A stretch of 64,000 bases of DNA from Serratia symbiotica (Periphyllus acericola) (GTDB taxonomy: Bacteria > Pseudomonadota > Gammaproteobacteria > Enterobacterales > Enterobacteriaceae), in NCBI RefSeq assembly GCF_964019515.1, contig NZ_OZ026452.1:558001-622000 (forward strand), read 5' to 3'. This document shows positions 41,654 to 53,789 of this stretch, piece by piece. Positions within the stretch are counted from its first letter, which is position 1; the number at the start of each line of letters is the position of its first letter. Below the pieces are notes generated by a model. The model ran no database searches, was not told where the DNA came from, and was given only the letters and a program-made list of their open reading frames with translations. The position numbers and the translations under genes are program-made.

Positions 41654-42525
41654 TGTCCATTTTAATCGATAAGAACACAAAAGTAATTTGCCAGGGTTTC
41701 ACCGGTAGCCAGGGGACTTTCCACTCCGAACAAGCTATCGCTTACGGCACCAAAATGGTTGGTGGTGTGACTCCAGGCAAAGGTGGCACCCAGCATCTGG
41801 GGCTGCCGGTGTTTAGCACCGTGCGTGAAGCGGTTGAAGCCATGGGGGCGGATGCATCGGTGATTTATGTTCCTGCACCGTTCTGCAAAGACTCTATTCT
41901 GGAAGCAATTGATGCTGGCATTAAATTGATCATCACCATCACCGAAGGCATCCCAACGCTGGATATGCTGACGGTAAAAGTGAAGTTAGATGAAGCTGGC
42001 GTGCGTATGATTGGCCCGAATTGCCCAGGAGTTATCACCCCAGATGAATGCAAAATCGGCATTATGCCAGGCCACATCCACCAGCCAGGTAAAGTAGGTA
42101 TCGTTTCCCGTTCCGGCACCCTGACCTATGAAGCGGTGAAACAAACCACCGATGCCGGTCTAGGCCAATCCACCTGTGTGGGTATCGGTGGCGACCCCAT
42201 CCCCGGATCCAACTTTATTGATATCCTGAAGCTGTTCCAGCAAGATCCACAGACTGAAGCAATCGTGATGATCGGCGAAATCGGCGGCAGCGCTGAAGAA
42301 GAAGCGGCAGCCTACATCAAAGAATACGTTACCAAGCCGGTGGTCGGCTACATTGCCGGTGTCACCGCGCCTAAAGGCAAGCGTATGGGTCACGCTGGTG
42401 CGATCATTGCTGGCGGTAAAGGCACAGCAGACGAGAAGTTTGCGGCGCTGGAGGCGGCGGGGGTGAAAACCGTGCGCAGCCTGGCTGATATTGGTGATGC
42501 AGTGAAAGCGGTGTTGAATCGTTAA
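41653..42525 (+). CDS. sucD: Succinyl-CoA synthetase alpha subunit
   Basis: SucD carries the phosphohistidine of succinyl-CoA synthetase, visible in [20 protein letters not shown]. The N-terminal CoA-binding fold is [20 protein letters not shown]. The product is 290 aa (E. coli 289). It closes the sdh-suc operon. Downstream, cydAB of the ancestral order are missing and an ERIC fragment and IS903 palindrome follow. Confidence 0.98.
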   Translation: MSILIDKNTKVICQGFTGSQGTFHSEQAIAYGTKMVGGVTPGKGGTQHLGLPVFSTVREAVEAMGADASVIYVPAPFCKDSILEAIDAGIKLIITITEGIPTLDMLTVKVKLDEAGVRMIGPNCPGVITPDECKIGIMPGHIHQPGKVGIVSRSGTLTYEAVKQTTDAGLGQSTCVGIGGDPIPGSNFIDILKLFQQDPQTEAIVMIGEIGGSAEEEAAAYIKEYVTKPVVGYIAGVTAPKGKRMGHAGAIIAGGKGTADEKFAALEAAGVKTVRSLADIGDAVKAVLNR

Positions 42526-42542
42526 TACGACAATACTATGCC

Positions 42543-42645
42543 CTGTGGATTTCAAGTGATAGCCAGGCGGCGTTCGCTCATCATCGGGAACTTACGTTAT
42601 CGGGAACTTACGTTAGTTAGTGACTGGGTTGGGCGAGTGCATCCA
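42543..42645. repeat. ERIC fragment with internal 16-bp tandem duplication
   Basis: GTTAGTTAGTGACTGGGT and AGCCAGGCGGCGTTCGCTC are parts of an ERIC element. Inside it ATCGGGAACTTACGTT is present twice in tandem (42583-42598 and 42599-42614). The right end of the ERIC is lost near the IS903 palindrome at 42664. Confidence 0.7.
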
Positions 42646-42663
42646 CATATCTTGATCTTTTTG

Positions 42664-42762
42664 GGGCTTTGTTGAATAAATCGGATTTGGAATAAAGAGT
42701 CCCCTGAATGGGCATGTTTCAGGGGACTCTTTATTCCAAATCCGATTTATTCAACAAAGCCC
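42664..42762. repeat. Perfect palindrome of two fused IS903 ends
   Basis: Left arm (45 nt) GGGCTTTGTTGAATAAATCG through GAGTCCCCTGAA; loop TGGGCATGT (9 nt); right arm is the exact reverse complement, 42718-42762. Each arm is the transposase-3' end of the IS903-type element seen at 54800-54844 and 59695-59740. In the full element a short inverted repeat (CCTGAA...TTTCAGG) lies at this place, so the palindrome looks like a fold-back copy of the end. No transposase remains, and no flanking 9-bp duplication is seen. It lies between sucD and cysK, which are not neighbours in E. coli. Confidence 0.93.
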
Positions 42763-42956
42763 GTTATCGCGCGCAATACGTCCGTTCCTGACCCAATGAC
42801 TTCAGTATGGTGTGCACTTTCTTTCGTCCTTATAATTGTGCTTAAAACTTATTTCCTAATAACATATAGATATACTAATTCTTTACTTCCATGCTGGTGT
42901 TGTTAGCGTATACTTCAGATATTCCTTACATTTTCATAGAGTTAAAGAACAAACTT

Positions 42957-43925
42957 ATGAGCAAAATATATGAAGACAACTCTTTAACCATCGGACATAC
43001 ACCGCTAGTTCGTTTAAACCGTATCGGCAACGGGCGCATTTTAGCCAAGATTGAATCACGCAACCCAAGCTTCAGTGTCAAATGCCGCATTGGTGCCAAT
43101 ATGATTTGGGACGCTGAGCAACGCAGTATCCTGACCACTGGCAAAGAGCTGGTAGAGCCAACCAGCGGAAACACAGGCATCGCACTGGCCTTCGTTGCTG
43201 CGGCACGCGGCTATAAGCTGACGTTAACTATGCCGGAAACCATGAGCATTGAGCGCCGCAAACTACTCAAAGCACTGGGAGCTAACCTGGTGCTAACCGA
43301 AGGCGCAAAAGGCATGAAAGGTGCCATCACCAAAGCTGAAGAAATCGTTACCACTGATCCAGACCGTTATATTATCCTACAGCAATTCAGCAACCCGGCT
43401 AACCCGGAGATACATGAGAAAACGACTGGCCCAGAAATCTGGGAAGATACCGCCGGTACGGTAGACGTATTTATCTCCGGTGTAGGCACTGGCGGTACCC
43501 TGACTGGTGTCAGCCGGTACATCAAGCACACTAAAGGCAAGGCAATCACCACGGTAGCGGTGGAACCAAGCGACTCTCCGGTGATCAGCCAGGCGCTAGC
43601 TGGCGAAGAGCTGAAACCAGGCCCACACCAGATCCAGGGTATTGGTGCAGGCTTTATTCCAGGCAACCTGGATCTGGCTCTGGTGGATCGTGTCGAGCAA
43701 ATCAGTAACGATGAGGCAATCAACATGGCGCGCCGCCTGATGAACGAAGAAGGTATTCTGGCAGGGATTTCCTCCGGTGCGGCAGTGGTGGTAGCGGTAA
43801 AATTGGCAGAAGAAACCGAATTCGCCGACAAAACCATGGTGGTGATCCTGCCGTCTTCCGGCGAGCGCTATCTCAGTGCCGCCTTGTTCGCTGGTTTATT
43901 CACCAAACAAGAATTGCAGCAATGA
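42957..43925 (+). CDS. cysK: Cysteine synthase A
   Basis: CysK makes cysteine from O-acetylserine and sulfide with pyridoxal phosphate. ATG 42957 ([20 protein letters not shown]) gives 322 aa (E. coli 323); the longer open frame upstream is not conserved. The PLP lysine is in [14 protein letters not shown] (about 42), the substrate loop is [14 protein letters not shown] and the phosphate-binding loop is [14 protein letters not shown]. It is followed by a terminator and ptsH, the usual cysK-ptsHI-crr order. cysZ, normally just upstream, is found at 47618-48172 as part of a chimera. Confidence 0.97.
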   Translation: MSKIYEDNSLTIGHTPLVRLNRIGNGRILAKIESRNPSFSVKCRIGANMIWDAEQRSILTTGKELVEPTSGNTGIALAFVAAARGYKLTLTMPETMSIERRKLLKALGANLVLTEGAKGMKGAITKAEEIVTTDPDRYIILQQFSNPANPEIHEKTTGPEIWEDTAGTVDVFISGVGTGGTLTGVSRYIKHTKGKAITTVAVEPSDSPVISQALAGEELKPGPHQIQGIGAGFIPGNLDLALVDRVEQISNDEAINMARRLMNEEGILAGISSGAAVVVAVKLAEETEFADKTMVVILPSSGERYLSAALFAGLFTKQELQQ

Positions 43926-43950
43926 GGCTCACAAAGAACAAAAAGTTAAA

Positions 43951-43976
43951 AAAAGCGCCTTGAAAGGTGCTTTTTT
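43951..43976 (+). terminator. Terminator downstream of cysK
   Basis: AGCGCCTT, loop GAA, AAGGTGCT followed by TTTTT. The A-run before and T-run after make it symmetrical. It separates cysK from the pts operon. Confidence 0.85.
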
Positions 43977-44278
43977 GTGGGCTGGCTTTAGTATTTAACG
44001 GTGCATTATTTCGATGTGCAAAATTAATCGCCCTTTTTTTTGGCTTAGGGCCGAATCGTTTTCCTTGTTTGTCGCCGAGGCACTAGAACAGGCATAATAG
44101 GGGTTGGTTGAAACGACGTCAAAAATCAAATTTTCTGGTTTACAGTGCCTAAAGTATCGTTTTCTGTTGCATCAACACTTGCCGTAGTCAGGCGCTAAAA
44201 CCAGAGAAACTAAACTCATGCTAGTGGGCTAAATTTTAGTACCACAACAATTACTTCTAATAAGTTGGGGAAATATCA
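43977..44278 (+). promoter_or_regulatory. pts operon leader and promoter region
   Basis: Three hundred bases without a gene, between the cysK terminator and ptsH. In E. coli this place has several pts promoters with CRP sites. Here I see an AT-rich leader and AGTTGGGGAAATATCA as the ptsH ribosome-binding region, but I cannot place a CRP site with confidence. Confidence 0.4.
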
Positions 44279-44536
44279 ATGTTTCAGCAAGAAATTACTA
44301 TTACTGCTCCGAATGGTCTTCACACCCGCCCTGCCGCTAAGTTCGTAAAAGAAGCCAAAGGCTTCACCTCTGACATCACCGTGACTTCTAACGGTAAAAG
44401 CGCCAGCGCCAAAAGCCTGTTTAAACTGCAAACTCTGGGCCTGACTCAAGGCACCGTAGTTACCATCGAAGCTACTGGTGAAGATGAGCAGAAAGCCGTT
44501 GAGCACTTAGTAAAACTGATGGCAGAGCTTGAGTAA
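44279..44536 (+). CDS. ptsH: PTS phosphocarrier protein HPr
   Basis: HPr passes phosphate from enzyme I to sugar-specific enzymes II. It is 85 aa, as in E. coli. The phosphorylated His is in [15 protein letters not shown] (residue 15). The serine region [15 protein letters not shown] is conserved. It is 47 bp before ptsI in the ptsH-ptsI-crr operon. Confidence 0.98.
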   Translation: MFQQEITITAPNGLHTRPAAKFVKEAKGFTSDITVTSNGKSASAKSLFKLQTLGLTQGTVVTIEATGEDEQKAVEHLVKLMAELE

Positions 44537-44583
44537 TTGGCCCGTCTTTGTTAGTTAACACCAGTCAAGAGTAAGGTAGGGTT

Positions 44584-46311
44584 ATGATTTCAGGCATTTT
44601 AGTATCACCGGGTATCGCTTTTGGTAAGGCTCTCCTACTGAAAGAAGATGAAATTGTCATCAACCGAAAGAAAATCGCTACAGATCATGTAGAGCAGGAA
44701 GTCTCACGTTTTCTGTCTGGCCGCGCCAAAGCATCTGAACAGTTGGCAGTTATCAAGGCCAAAGCAGGCGAAACCTTCGGCGAAGAGAAAGAAGCAATCT
44801 TCGAAGGCCACATCATGTTGCTGGAAGACGAAGAGCTTGAGCAGGAAATCATAGCCCTAATCAAAGATGAACATGTCACTGCCGATGCAGCGGCCCACAC
44901 CGTGATCGAAAGCCAAGCGCATGCGTTGGAAGAGTTGGACGACGAATATCTGAAAGAGCGTGCAGCCGATGTACGCGACATCGGCAAGCGCTTACTGCGC
45001 AACATGCTCGGCATGCCTATCGTCGATCTGAGTACTATTCAAGACGAAGTGATCCTAGTGGCCACCGATTTGACCCCGTCTGAAACCGCACAGTTAAACC
45101 TGAAAAAAGTGTTGGGCCTCATCACTGATCTGGGTGGACGCACTTCGCACACCTCCATCATGGCACGCTCTCTAGAACTGCCAGCCATTGTGGGCACCAG
45201 CTATGTGACCAAGCAGGTGAAAACCGGTGATTACCTGATCCTGGATGCGATTAACAACAAGATTTACGTTAACCCCACTGCTGAAGTTATCGATCAGTTA
45301 AAAACCGCTCAGAGTCAGTACATCACTGAGAAAAACGATCTGGCTAAGCTGAAAGATCTACCCGCGATTACGCTAGATGGTCATCAGGTTGAAGTTTGCG
45401 CCAATATCGGCACCGTGCGCGATGTTGCTAGTGCCGAGCGCAACGGCGCTAAAGGCATCGGACTGTATCGTACTGAATTCCTGTTCATGAATCGTGATGC
45501 GCTACCGACTGAAGACGATCAGTTCCAGGTTTACAAAGCCGTTGCGGAAGCCATGGGTTTGCAGGTAGTGATCATCCGTACCATGGACATCGGCGGCGAC
45601 AAAGACCTACCGTACATGAACCTGCCGAAGGAAGAGAACCCGTTCCTTGGCTGGCGCGCCATCCGCATCGCGATGGATCGTAGAGAGATCTTGCACGCCC
45701 AGCTACGCGCCATCCTGCGCGCTTCAGCGTTCGGTAAATTGCGTATCATGTTCCCGATGATTATTTCCGTGGAAGAAGTGCGCGATCTAAAAGACGAAAT
45801 CGATAAGTTGAAAGCACAATTACGCGAAGAAGGTAAAGCGTTCGATGAAGCCATCGAAGTGGGTGTGATGGTAGAGACACCTGCTGCTGCGTCCATTGCC
45901 CACCACTTGGCAAAAGAGGTTGATTTCTTTAGTATTGGAACAAATGATCTCACCCAATATACTCTGGCAGTCGATCGTGGCAATGAGATGATTTCTCATC
46001 TTTATAATCCGTTATCCCCGTCAGTGCTCGGCTTGATCAAACAAGTTATTGATGCATCGCACGCAGAGGGTAAATGGACCGGCATGTGCGGTGAACTGGC
46101 TGGCGATGAACGTGCTACACTACTGTTATTAGGCATGGGGCTGGATGAGTTCAGTATGAGTGCGATCTCAATCCCACGCATCAAGAAAATCATTCGGAAT
46201 ACCAATTTTACAGATGTGCAAGCGTTGGCAGCGCAGGTCTTGGCACAGCCAACAGCACAAGACCTAATGAATTGCGTGAATAAATTCATCGAAGAAAAAA
46301 CGCTCTGCTAA
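44584..46311 (+). CDS. ptsI: PTS enzyme I
   Basis: Enzyme I takes phosphate from phosphoenolpyruvate and hands it to HPr. The 575-aa product is the usual length. The active His is in [20 protein letters not shown] (about residue 189). The PEP-binding part has [15 protein letters not shown], and the signature [20 protein letters not shown] and [18 protein letters not shown] follow. AAGGTAGGG precedes the ATG. No lesion is seen. Confidence 0.98.
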   Translation: MISGILVSPGIAFGKALLLKEDEIVINRKKIATDHVEQEVSRFLSGRAKASEQLAVIKAKAGETFGEEKEAIFEGHIMLLEDEELEQEIIALIKDEHVTADAAAHTVIESQAHALEELDDEYLKERAADVRDIGKRLLRNMLGMPIVDLSTIQDEVILVATDLTPSETAQLNLKKVLGLITDLGGRTSHTSIMARSLELPAIVGTSYVTKQVKTGDYLILDAINNKIYVNPTAEVIDQLKTAQSQYITEKNDLAKLKDLPAITLDGHQVEVCANIGTVRDVASAERNGAKGIGLYRTEFLFMNRDALPTEDDQFQVYKAVAEAMGLQVVIIRTMDIGGDKDLPYMNLPKEENPFLGWRAIRIAMDRREILHAQLRAILRASAFGKLRIMFPMIISVEEVRDLKDEIDKLKAQLREEGKAFDEAIEVGVMVETPAAASIAHHLAKEVDFFSIGTNDLTQYTLAVDRGNEMISHLYNPLSPSVLGLIKQVIDASHAEGKWTGMCGELAGDERATLLLLGMGLDEFSMSAISIPRIKKIIRNTNFTDVQALAAQVLAQPTAQDLMNCVNKFIEEKTLC

Positions 46312-46368
46312 ACTGCCACAGTACTGGAACGTGGGAGCGCAGCCCAATTTAATGCTTAGGAGAAGATC

Positions 46369-46878
46369 ATGGGGTTGCTCGTTAAACTGAAATCACTGGT
46401 TTCTGATGACAAGAAAGATACGAGTACTATCGAAATTATCGCCCCCCTTTCTGGCGAAATCGTCAATATTGAGGATGTGCCGGATGTCGTGTTCGCTGAA
46501 AAGATCGTTGGTGATGGTATTGCCATTAAACCTTCCGGCGATAAAATGGTTGCCCCTGTTGACGGCACTATCGGCAAAATTTTCGAAACCAACCATGCTT
46601 TCTCTATCGCATCCGACAACGGTATCGAGCTGTTCGTGCATTTTGGTATCGATACCGTTGAGTTGAAAGGCGAAGGCTTTAAGCGTATTGCTGAAGAAGG
46701 CCAGCATGTCAAAAAAGGTGATGTCATTATCGAGTTCAACCTGCCCATGCTGGAAGAGAAAGCCAAGTCAATCTTGACTCCAGTTGTCATCTCCAACATA
46801 AACGAACTCAAAAAACTGATCAAACTTTCTGGCAATGTTATTGCCGGCGAAACCCCGATCATCCGCATCAGAAAGTAA
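46369..46878 (+). CDS. crr: PTS glucose-specific enzyme IIA
   Basis: EIIA-Glc receives phosphate from HPr for glucose uptake and controls adenylate cyclase and inducer exclusion. The 169-aa product matches E. coli. His residues are in [19 protein letters not shown] (active His about 91) and [15 protein letters not shown] (about 76). AGGAGAAGATC before the ATG is a strong ribosome-binding site. A terminator follows 13 bp after the stop. Confidence 0.98.
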   Translation: MGLLVKLKSLVSDDKKDTSTIEIIAPLSGEIVNIEDVPDVVFAEKIVGDGIAIKPSGDKMVAPVDGTIGKIFETNHAFSIASDNGIELFVHFGIDTVELKGEGFKRIAEEGQHVKKGDVIIEFNLPMLEEKAKSILTPVVISNINELKKLIKLSGNVIAGETPIIRIRK

Positions 46879-46890
46879 TCGTCAATCAGC

Positions 46891-46924
46891 ATAAAAAAGG
46901 GCGCTTAAAAACGCCGTTTTTTAT
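46891..46924 (+). terminator. Terminator downstream of crr
   Basis: ATAAAAAAGGGCG, loop CTTAAAAA, CGCCGTTTTTTAT: a GC-core stem with A/T tracts on both sides, so it may act in both directions, for the pts operon and for the cysM fragment. Confidence 0.85.
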
Positions 46925-47019
46925 GCCTGCAATTATGCCTACAATGTAGGGGGTATAAACTCAATGCCCTTGCCGATGATTATCAGCTCTCCAGTTAGGC
47001 TACAGACCACATGCCGCGC

Positions 47020-47617
47020 TCAGTTAAACACCCCAGTGGAGAGATAGCGATCGCCACGATCACAGATAATCGCCACAACCAAGCTACCAGCGTTGTTTGC
47101 CGCAACACGCAACGCGCCGACCACCGCGCCGCCAGAACTAACACCACAAAAGATACCTTCCAGTTGCGCTAGCTGGCGCATCTTTTGCTTGGCATCACAT
47201 TGTTCAATATTAAACACCTGATCCACCAGGTCTGGTCGGAAGATGCCCGGTCGGTAGTCCCGTGTCCAGTGGCGAATACCGGGAATGTTACTGCCCTGTG
47301 CTGGCTGCAAGCCGATAATCTGCACCTGCGGATCTTGGCTTTTCAAGTAACCGCCCACCCCGTTAACTGTGCCGGTAGTACCCATGCTGGAAACGAAATG
47401 CGTTATACGGCCTGCGGTCTGGTGCCAAATTTCCGGGCCGGTGGTGGAAAAATAGGCATACGGGTTGTCCGGGTTATTGAATTGATCCAACACTTTGCCT
47501 TGCCCCTGCTGCTGCATTTCCAACGCAAGATCGCGCGCGCCCTCCATGCCTTGCTCGCAACTAACCAGAATCAGTTCGGCACCGTAAGCGCGCATCGCCA
47601 CCTGACGCTCCAGGCCC
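47020..47617 (-). pseudogene. cysM: 3' two-thirds of cysM, fused to cysZ
   Basis: CysM is cysteine synthase B, which can use thiosulfate. The minus strand reads MGLERQVAMRAYGAELILVS, LDQFNNPDNPYAYFSTTGPE, THFVSSMGTTGTVNGVGGYL and IICDRGDRYLSTGVFN. About 90 N-terminal residues are missing, including the PLP lysine region (GSVKDR). Directly before MGLERQ the same frame reads [14 protein letters not shown], which is CysZ. The truncated product cannot be an active cysteine synthase. The joint is near 47617. Confidence 0.92.
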
Positions 47618-48172
47618 ATTTTTGCACAGCGCATATCAGCAAAGCTGACCTTATGGTTGTCGAAAGGATAGTCGCAATATTAAATCGCTAGCATCTAGGC
47701 GCTGAACAAAAAACACAGTATTAGCGCTACCGTTTAACCTAGACCTGGGATGAAATAAAGCACTAAAAGCAACAGGGCGCGTGTCAGATCCTTCACGATG
47801 CTGAAGATACCTGTGTCCGGTGGTCAGGTGGCCTTCAAGTTGTTCTGCTAGCAGACCGCAGAACGGCGCAGCGATCAGGTTGGTGATGGTACTAAACAGG
47901 TAGCCGAACACCAGCAGCAACGAAATGACCATCATCGGCCACAGTAGATAGCTTAGCCACTGCAACCAGTGGGGAACGTGGCTCATCATTGCGGGGAGCC
48001 AGTCGCCGAGTTGGCTGAATAGCCACCAAAAGGTGGACCCCATCAGCAGCATGTTGACCAGCAACGTCAGGAAGACATAGCGTTTGATCCCTGGTCGTGA
48101 AACCAGACGCCAGCCTTCGGCGAAATAGTGAATGCCGTTGGTGGATTTTGCAGGAAACGGGGTATAAGACAT
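47618..48172 (-). pseudogene. cysZ: cysZ, deleted and joined to cysM
   Basis: CysZ is an inner-membrane sulfate uptake protein. From ATG 48172 it reads [20 protein letters not shown] and [20 protein letters not shown], with two clear transmembrane regions, to [12 protein letters not shown] frameshift follows, then [20 protein letters not shown] with about 20 residues deleted, three in-frame stops, [17 protein letters not shown], and the joint to cysM. In E. coli cysZ precedes cysK and diverges from zipA. Here the zipA side is kept, but the 3' side abuts cysM, so the cysK-zipA interval was rearranged. Confidence 0.93.
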
Positions 48173-48392
48173 ATCTTAAGTTATCTCGTCATCTGAACAG
48201 GCAGCATTATCATATCGGGATTATTTTCTACTGGCTAGGGTGTGGTTGGCGGAAAAAACAGCAAAAAAAGCAGTGTAGTCATCTTTATTAGCATAAAATT
48301 CAGCACAGACTTGCACTTGTGTGTGCAGGCAAATAGAGTTAATAAGTAAATGTTTGCCGCAGTGGCAATGTATTCGAATAACAGAGATAGCA

Positions 48393-49325
48393 ATGATGCA
48401 AGATTTGCGTCTGATATTAATCGTTGTTGGTGCGATCGCTATAATAGCGTTGTTATTGCACGGTCTATGGACCAGCCGCAAGGAACGCTCATCGCTTTTC
48501 CGCGATCGTCCAGCTAAACGTTCCAATAAGGAAAGGAAACAAACCCTAAGCAACGATCTCAATGAAGGCGTGGGGGAGGCGCGTATACGCGCTGCTCACC
48601 CGCAGGATAAAGCATTTTTGGGGCATTTTGGTACCGTGAAAAAAGAGCCCGTAGTTACGCGCAAGCTTGATCAATCGGTTGCCTATCAAGCTCTGGCCCC
48701 GGGTGATATACCACGAGATAGCAGCATGCAACAGGATCAAGGCGGCGAACCGCAGCCTGCACTGCGTCGTGAACCTTGCCTCGATGATCTACCGCCAGCG
48801 GCAGAGCCTGAAGCGGTGCCCGTGTTTCACGACACATATGGGCATCAGCACCAGCCGGAAGCGAAACCGCAGCCGCTTCCCGCCGAGCCGATCGCGGCAA
48901 AGCCAAAAGAAACCGTACTGGTATTGCATGTGGCAGCTCATCAAGGGGTAATGATCGGCGGCGAAGTCTTACTACAGAGCGTGCTACAGGCGGGTTTTCA
49001 GTTTGGTGAAATGGGTATTTTCCATCGCCATATTAGCCCGGCGGGCAGCGGTTCGGTACTGTTCAGCTTGGCGAACATGGTTAAACCGGGTTCTTTTGAG
49101 CCTGATATGATGTCTGATTTTATTACGCCGGGCGTATCATTGTTCATGATGGTGCCCTCTTACGGCGATGCCAATCAGAACTTTAAGCTGATGTTGCAGT
49201 CGGCACAGCGTATTGCTGATGATGTTGGGGGCGTGGTACTTGATGACGAACGCCGCATGATGACGCCGCAAAAGCTGGAAACCTATAAAGCGCGCCTCCG
49301 TGCTGTGCTGGAAAACAACGCCTGA
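48393..49325 (+). CDS. zipA: Cell division protein ZipA
   Basis: ZipA anchors FtsZ to the inner membrane at the division site. ATG 48393 ([20 protein letters not shown]) begins the N-terminal transmembrane helix and gives 310 aa (E. coli 328); the frame is open further upstream but not conserved. A charged stretch ([16 protein letters not shown]) and a Pro/Gln/Glu-rich linker follow. The C-terminal FtsZ-binding domain runs from [20 protein letters not shown] to [20 protein letters not shown]. It diverges from cysZ and precedes ligA, as in E. coli. Confidence 0.97.
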   Translation: MMQDLRLILIVVGAIAIIALLLHGLWTSRKERSSLFRDRPAKRSNKERKQTLSNDLNEGVGEARIRAAHPQDKAFLGHFGTVKKEPVVTRKLDQSVAYQALAPGDIPRDSSMQQDQGGEPQPALRREPCLDDLPPAAEPEAVPVFHDTYGHQHQPEAKPQPLPAEPIAAKPKETVLVLHVAAHQGVMIGGEVLLQSVLQAGFQFGEMGIFHRHISPAGSGSVLFSLANMVKPGSFEPDMMSDFITPGVSLFMMVPSYGDANQNFKLMLQSAQRIADDVGGVVLDDERRMMTPQKLETYKARLRAVLENNA

Positions 49326-49361
49326 CCCGTTGCCAGGCACACTGGATCTCCATAATAACCT

Positions 49362-49387
49362 ACCCCCCGTTTTGACGGGGGGTTTTT
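49362..49387 (+). terminator. Terminator between zipA and ligA
   Basis: ACCCCCCGT, loop TTTG-like, ACGGGGGGT followed by TTTT. This is a strong GC stem with T-tract. It lies 18 bp before the ligA start, so ligA needs its own promoter or read-through. Confidence 0.9.
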
Positions 49388-49401
49388 ATCTTTGATGATG
49401 A

Positions 49402-51516
<2,115 letters not shown>

Positions 51517-51875
51517 AGCTTTGTTGCAGTAGGTTGCTGAAGGCTGGCCGTTGGGCGGACACTTTTGCCACCGGCACAGTAGATAAATACTCTGCTGTTC
51601 ATCGTGTGGCTTTTCAAGCCACCTAATATCCAACCCTACGGCAGAAAGGAGCTACCCAGTGCTGCTTGGCCGTAAAAGTCGTCTCAGCCTGGCACCTGAA
51701 GATTTGCGCACAGCGATGGAGATGCAAGGGGCGGTGGAAGTGAACATTCCTGTCAGCTTTACGGACAGCGCTACTCACTGGTGGCACAGATGATTTAAAT
51801 CCACCGGGGTGTCGCTACTGTGGCCCCCCGTCTCAACGGCTGTGCTATCGCAATCAACCGTGGATACACGGTTGT
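51517..51875. other. Spacer between ligA and fepC
   Basis: This 359-bp stretch holds no gene I recognise. A short plus-strand frame, GTG 51659 to TGA 51793 (44 codons, LLGRKSRLSLAPEDLRTAME), has a good AAAGGAG upstream. It resembles the start of a larger gene that has been cut off. The downstream boundary with fepC is also the site of a gene-order break. Confidence 0.3.
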
Positions 51876-52697
51876 TTATTGCGTAGAACCGCAGTGAAAG
51901 CGGCCACGCGCGATCACCAGTGGGCTATGGGACAGGGGATCGTCGATGATCATGCAGGGCATGCCGAAAACCTGCCCTACTAGCTCAGCGCTGATGAGCT
52001 CGGCCGGTTTGCCCTGCGCGACGATCTGCCCATCGCGCAGGGCGATGCTATGGTCGGCATAACGGCAGGCGTGGTTTAGATCGTGCAGCATAGCGATCAT
52101 GGTTTGACCGCGCTCCTGATTCAGTTGGCGTAACAGATCCAACAGATCAATCTGGTCGGCGATGTCCAGATAGGTGGTCGGCTCATCCAGCAATAGCAGC
52201 GGGGTTTGCTGTGCCAGCACCATCGCCACCCACACCCGCTGTCGCTGACCGCTAGAAAGCTCGTCGACGCTACAACTGGCAAGTTGGCTGACGTTGATTG
52301 CCACTATCGCTTCCTCAACTGCTTACTAGTCGGCACGAATCCATTGTTTCAACAGGCTTTGGTGTGGGTAACGCCCACGGTAAACCAACGCCGCCACGGT
52401 AATACTGTCCGGCGCAATTGAGGTTTGCAGCAGTAGGCCTAGCTCGCGTGCCAGCGCCTTAGTAGCAAAACGGCAGATGCTTTTGCCACCAAGAAATACC
52501 TTGCCAGCGCTGGGTTTCAGCAGGCGACAAAGTGCGCACAGTAGCGTGGATTTGCCGCAGGCATTCGGCCCGACAATCACGGTGAATGCACCATCAAGGA
52601 TCGCCACACTCAGGTCATCGGCGATGATTTTATGGTCGTAGCCCAGTTTCATAAGCGAGGCGTGCAGGCGGTGGTTCATAGTATTTTTACTCTTCAT
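51876..52697 (-). pseudogene. fepC: fepC-like ferric-siderophore ATPase with two nonsense codons
   Basis: FepC is the ATPase of the ferric-enterobactin importer. The frame from ATG 52697 (or ATG 52679) has Walker A GPNACGKSTLL, then RYPHQSLLKQWIRAD followed by TAG TAA, then AVEEAIVAINVSQLASCSVD, the ABC signature LSSGQRQRVWVAMVL and Walker B LLLLDEPTTYLDIAD. The C-terminus CMIIDDPLSHSPLVIARGR matches FepC. The frame is continuous over 274 codons except for the two adjacent stops. E. coli FepC is 271 aa. Confidence 0.9.
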
Positions 52698-52709
52698 TAT
52701 TATCTGCGA

Positions 52710-53409
52710 TTATCTGCGAGATTCACGGATTAACAGCCAGATCAAATACAGGCCACCGATTCTGACAGTCACTACGCCAACCGATAACTGGATTGGCGCG
52801 AAAAGCGGCTGGGAAATGGTGTCAACGCCCAGTAGCAACGTTGCCCCTACCAGCGCGGACAAGGTCAAAGTGACTGAAGACTTGCCAGTCAGGCAGCGCG
52901 CGATCTGTCGCGCAGCCAGGGCGATAAACGAAATTGGCCCGGCGGCGGCGGTGGCGGCAGCAGTCAGGGGCACGCCGAATAGCATCAACCACATTCGGCT
53001 GCTTTCTGCATTTACCCCCAGCGCCTGCGCCGCATCGTCGCCTATCTCTAGCTGTTGTAGACGCTTGCTCATCAGCAGTGCGGCGCTGGCCGACAGGCCG
53101 ATACGATTACTGGCTGGTATTTTTGCTAGGTTAATCCATTGAGAGAACCAGCCTGCCATATGGCGGCATCCATGGCACGTTACACAGAAGCGGTGATGAT
53201 CAGCCAAGTGTTTGGTAGACACCAGCACCACGCTGATAGCGATGCCGACAATAATCAGCTGGAAATCGACAATGCCTTTTCGCCAGGCAAGCAGATAGAT
53301 CACCACAGCGGAAAGGAGACTGCCAGCTAACGCGCCAATTGCGATGTGGTAATAACCACCGCTGAACAGAATAATGGTGATCAGAGCCCCGGTGTAAGCA
53401 CCCATATGG
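52710..53409 (-). pseudogene. fepG: fepG fragment (ferric-enterobactin permease)
   Basis: The minus strand reads MGAYTGALITIILFSGGYYH, IIYLLAWRKG-like VIYLLAWRKGIVDFQLIIVG, and LEIGDDAAQALGVNAESSRM to VGVVTVRIGGLYLIWLLIRE, matching FepG. About 100 N-terminal residues are absent, and the segment VVLVSTKHLADHHRF to NLAKIPASNR is out of frame relative to E. coli. It lies 13 bp before fepC, as in the fepDGC operon. Its 5' end is joined to fepB. Confidence 0.88.
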
Positions 53410-53789
53410 CCTGTTTCATTTGGTTCACCCGTAGTTCAAAGCGGGCTTTGGCCTACTGTGCTCCTTGATAATGGCCAGTGATATCACGCAACTCGCTAGC
53501 CAGTTGCTGCCAGCTTTTATCGCCATAATTGAGTACCAGAGTTGGCGCTAGGGTTGATAGCTGGTCGTACAACTTCAGCGCAGAGTCTCCACCGGTAAAT
53601 GCGATAAGAATTAATCTAGCTGGTACAACAACGGCTTGAAATTGCGCTACGGGGGCATCAATGGCCAGCAGGCTGCCGGTAAGGGTAACGCTAGTTGAGA
53701 CGATACGCTGTGGCGGTTTTTCCAGAGTAAAAGGGCCTATAACGCTGTTAATAGTACGCGGCCAGCCATGATGTTCAGTACTGAAAGGC
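53410..53789 (-). pseudogene. fepB: fepB fragment (ferric-enterobactin-binding protein)
   Basis: The minus strand reads [60 protein letters not shown] and [18 protein letters not shown], all FepB. About 50 residues between ...DAPVA and LILI are deleted, TAG follows GHYQGAQ, and the sequence then runs into fepG. The signal-peptide end is cut off by IS903 copy B at 53790. Confidence 0.9.
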
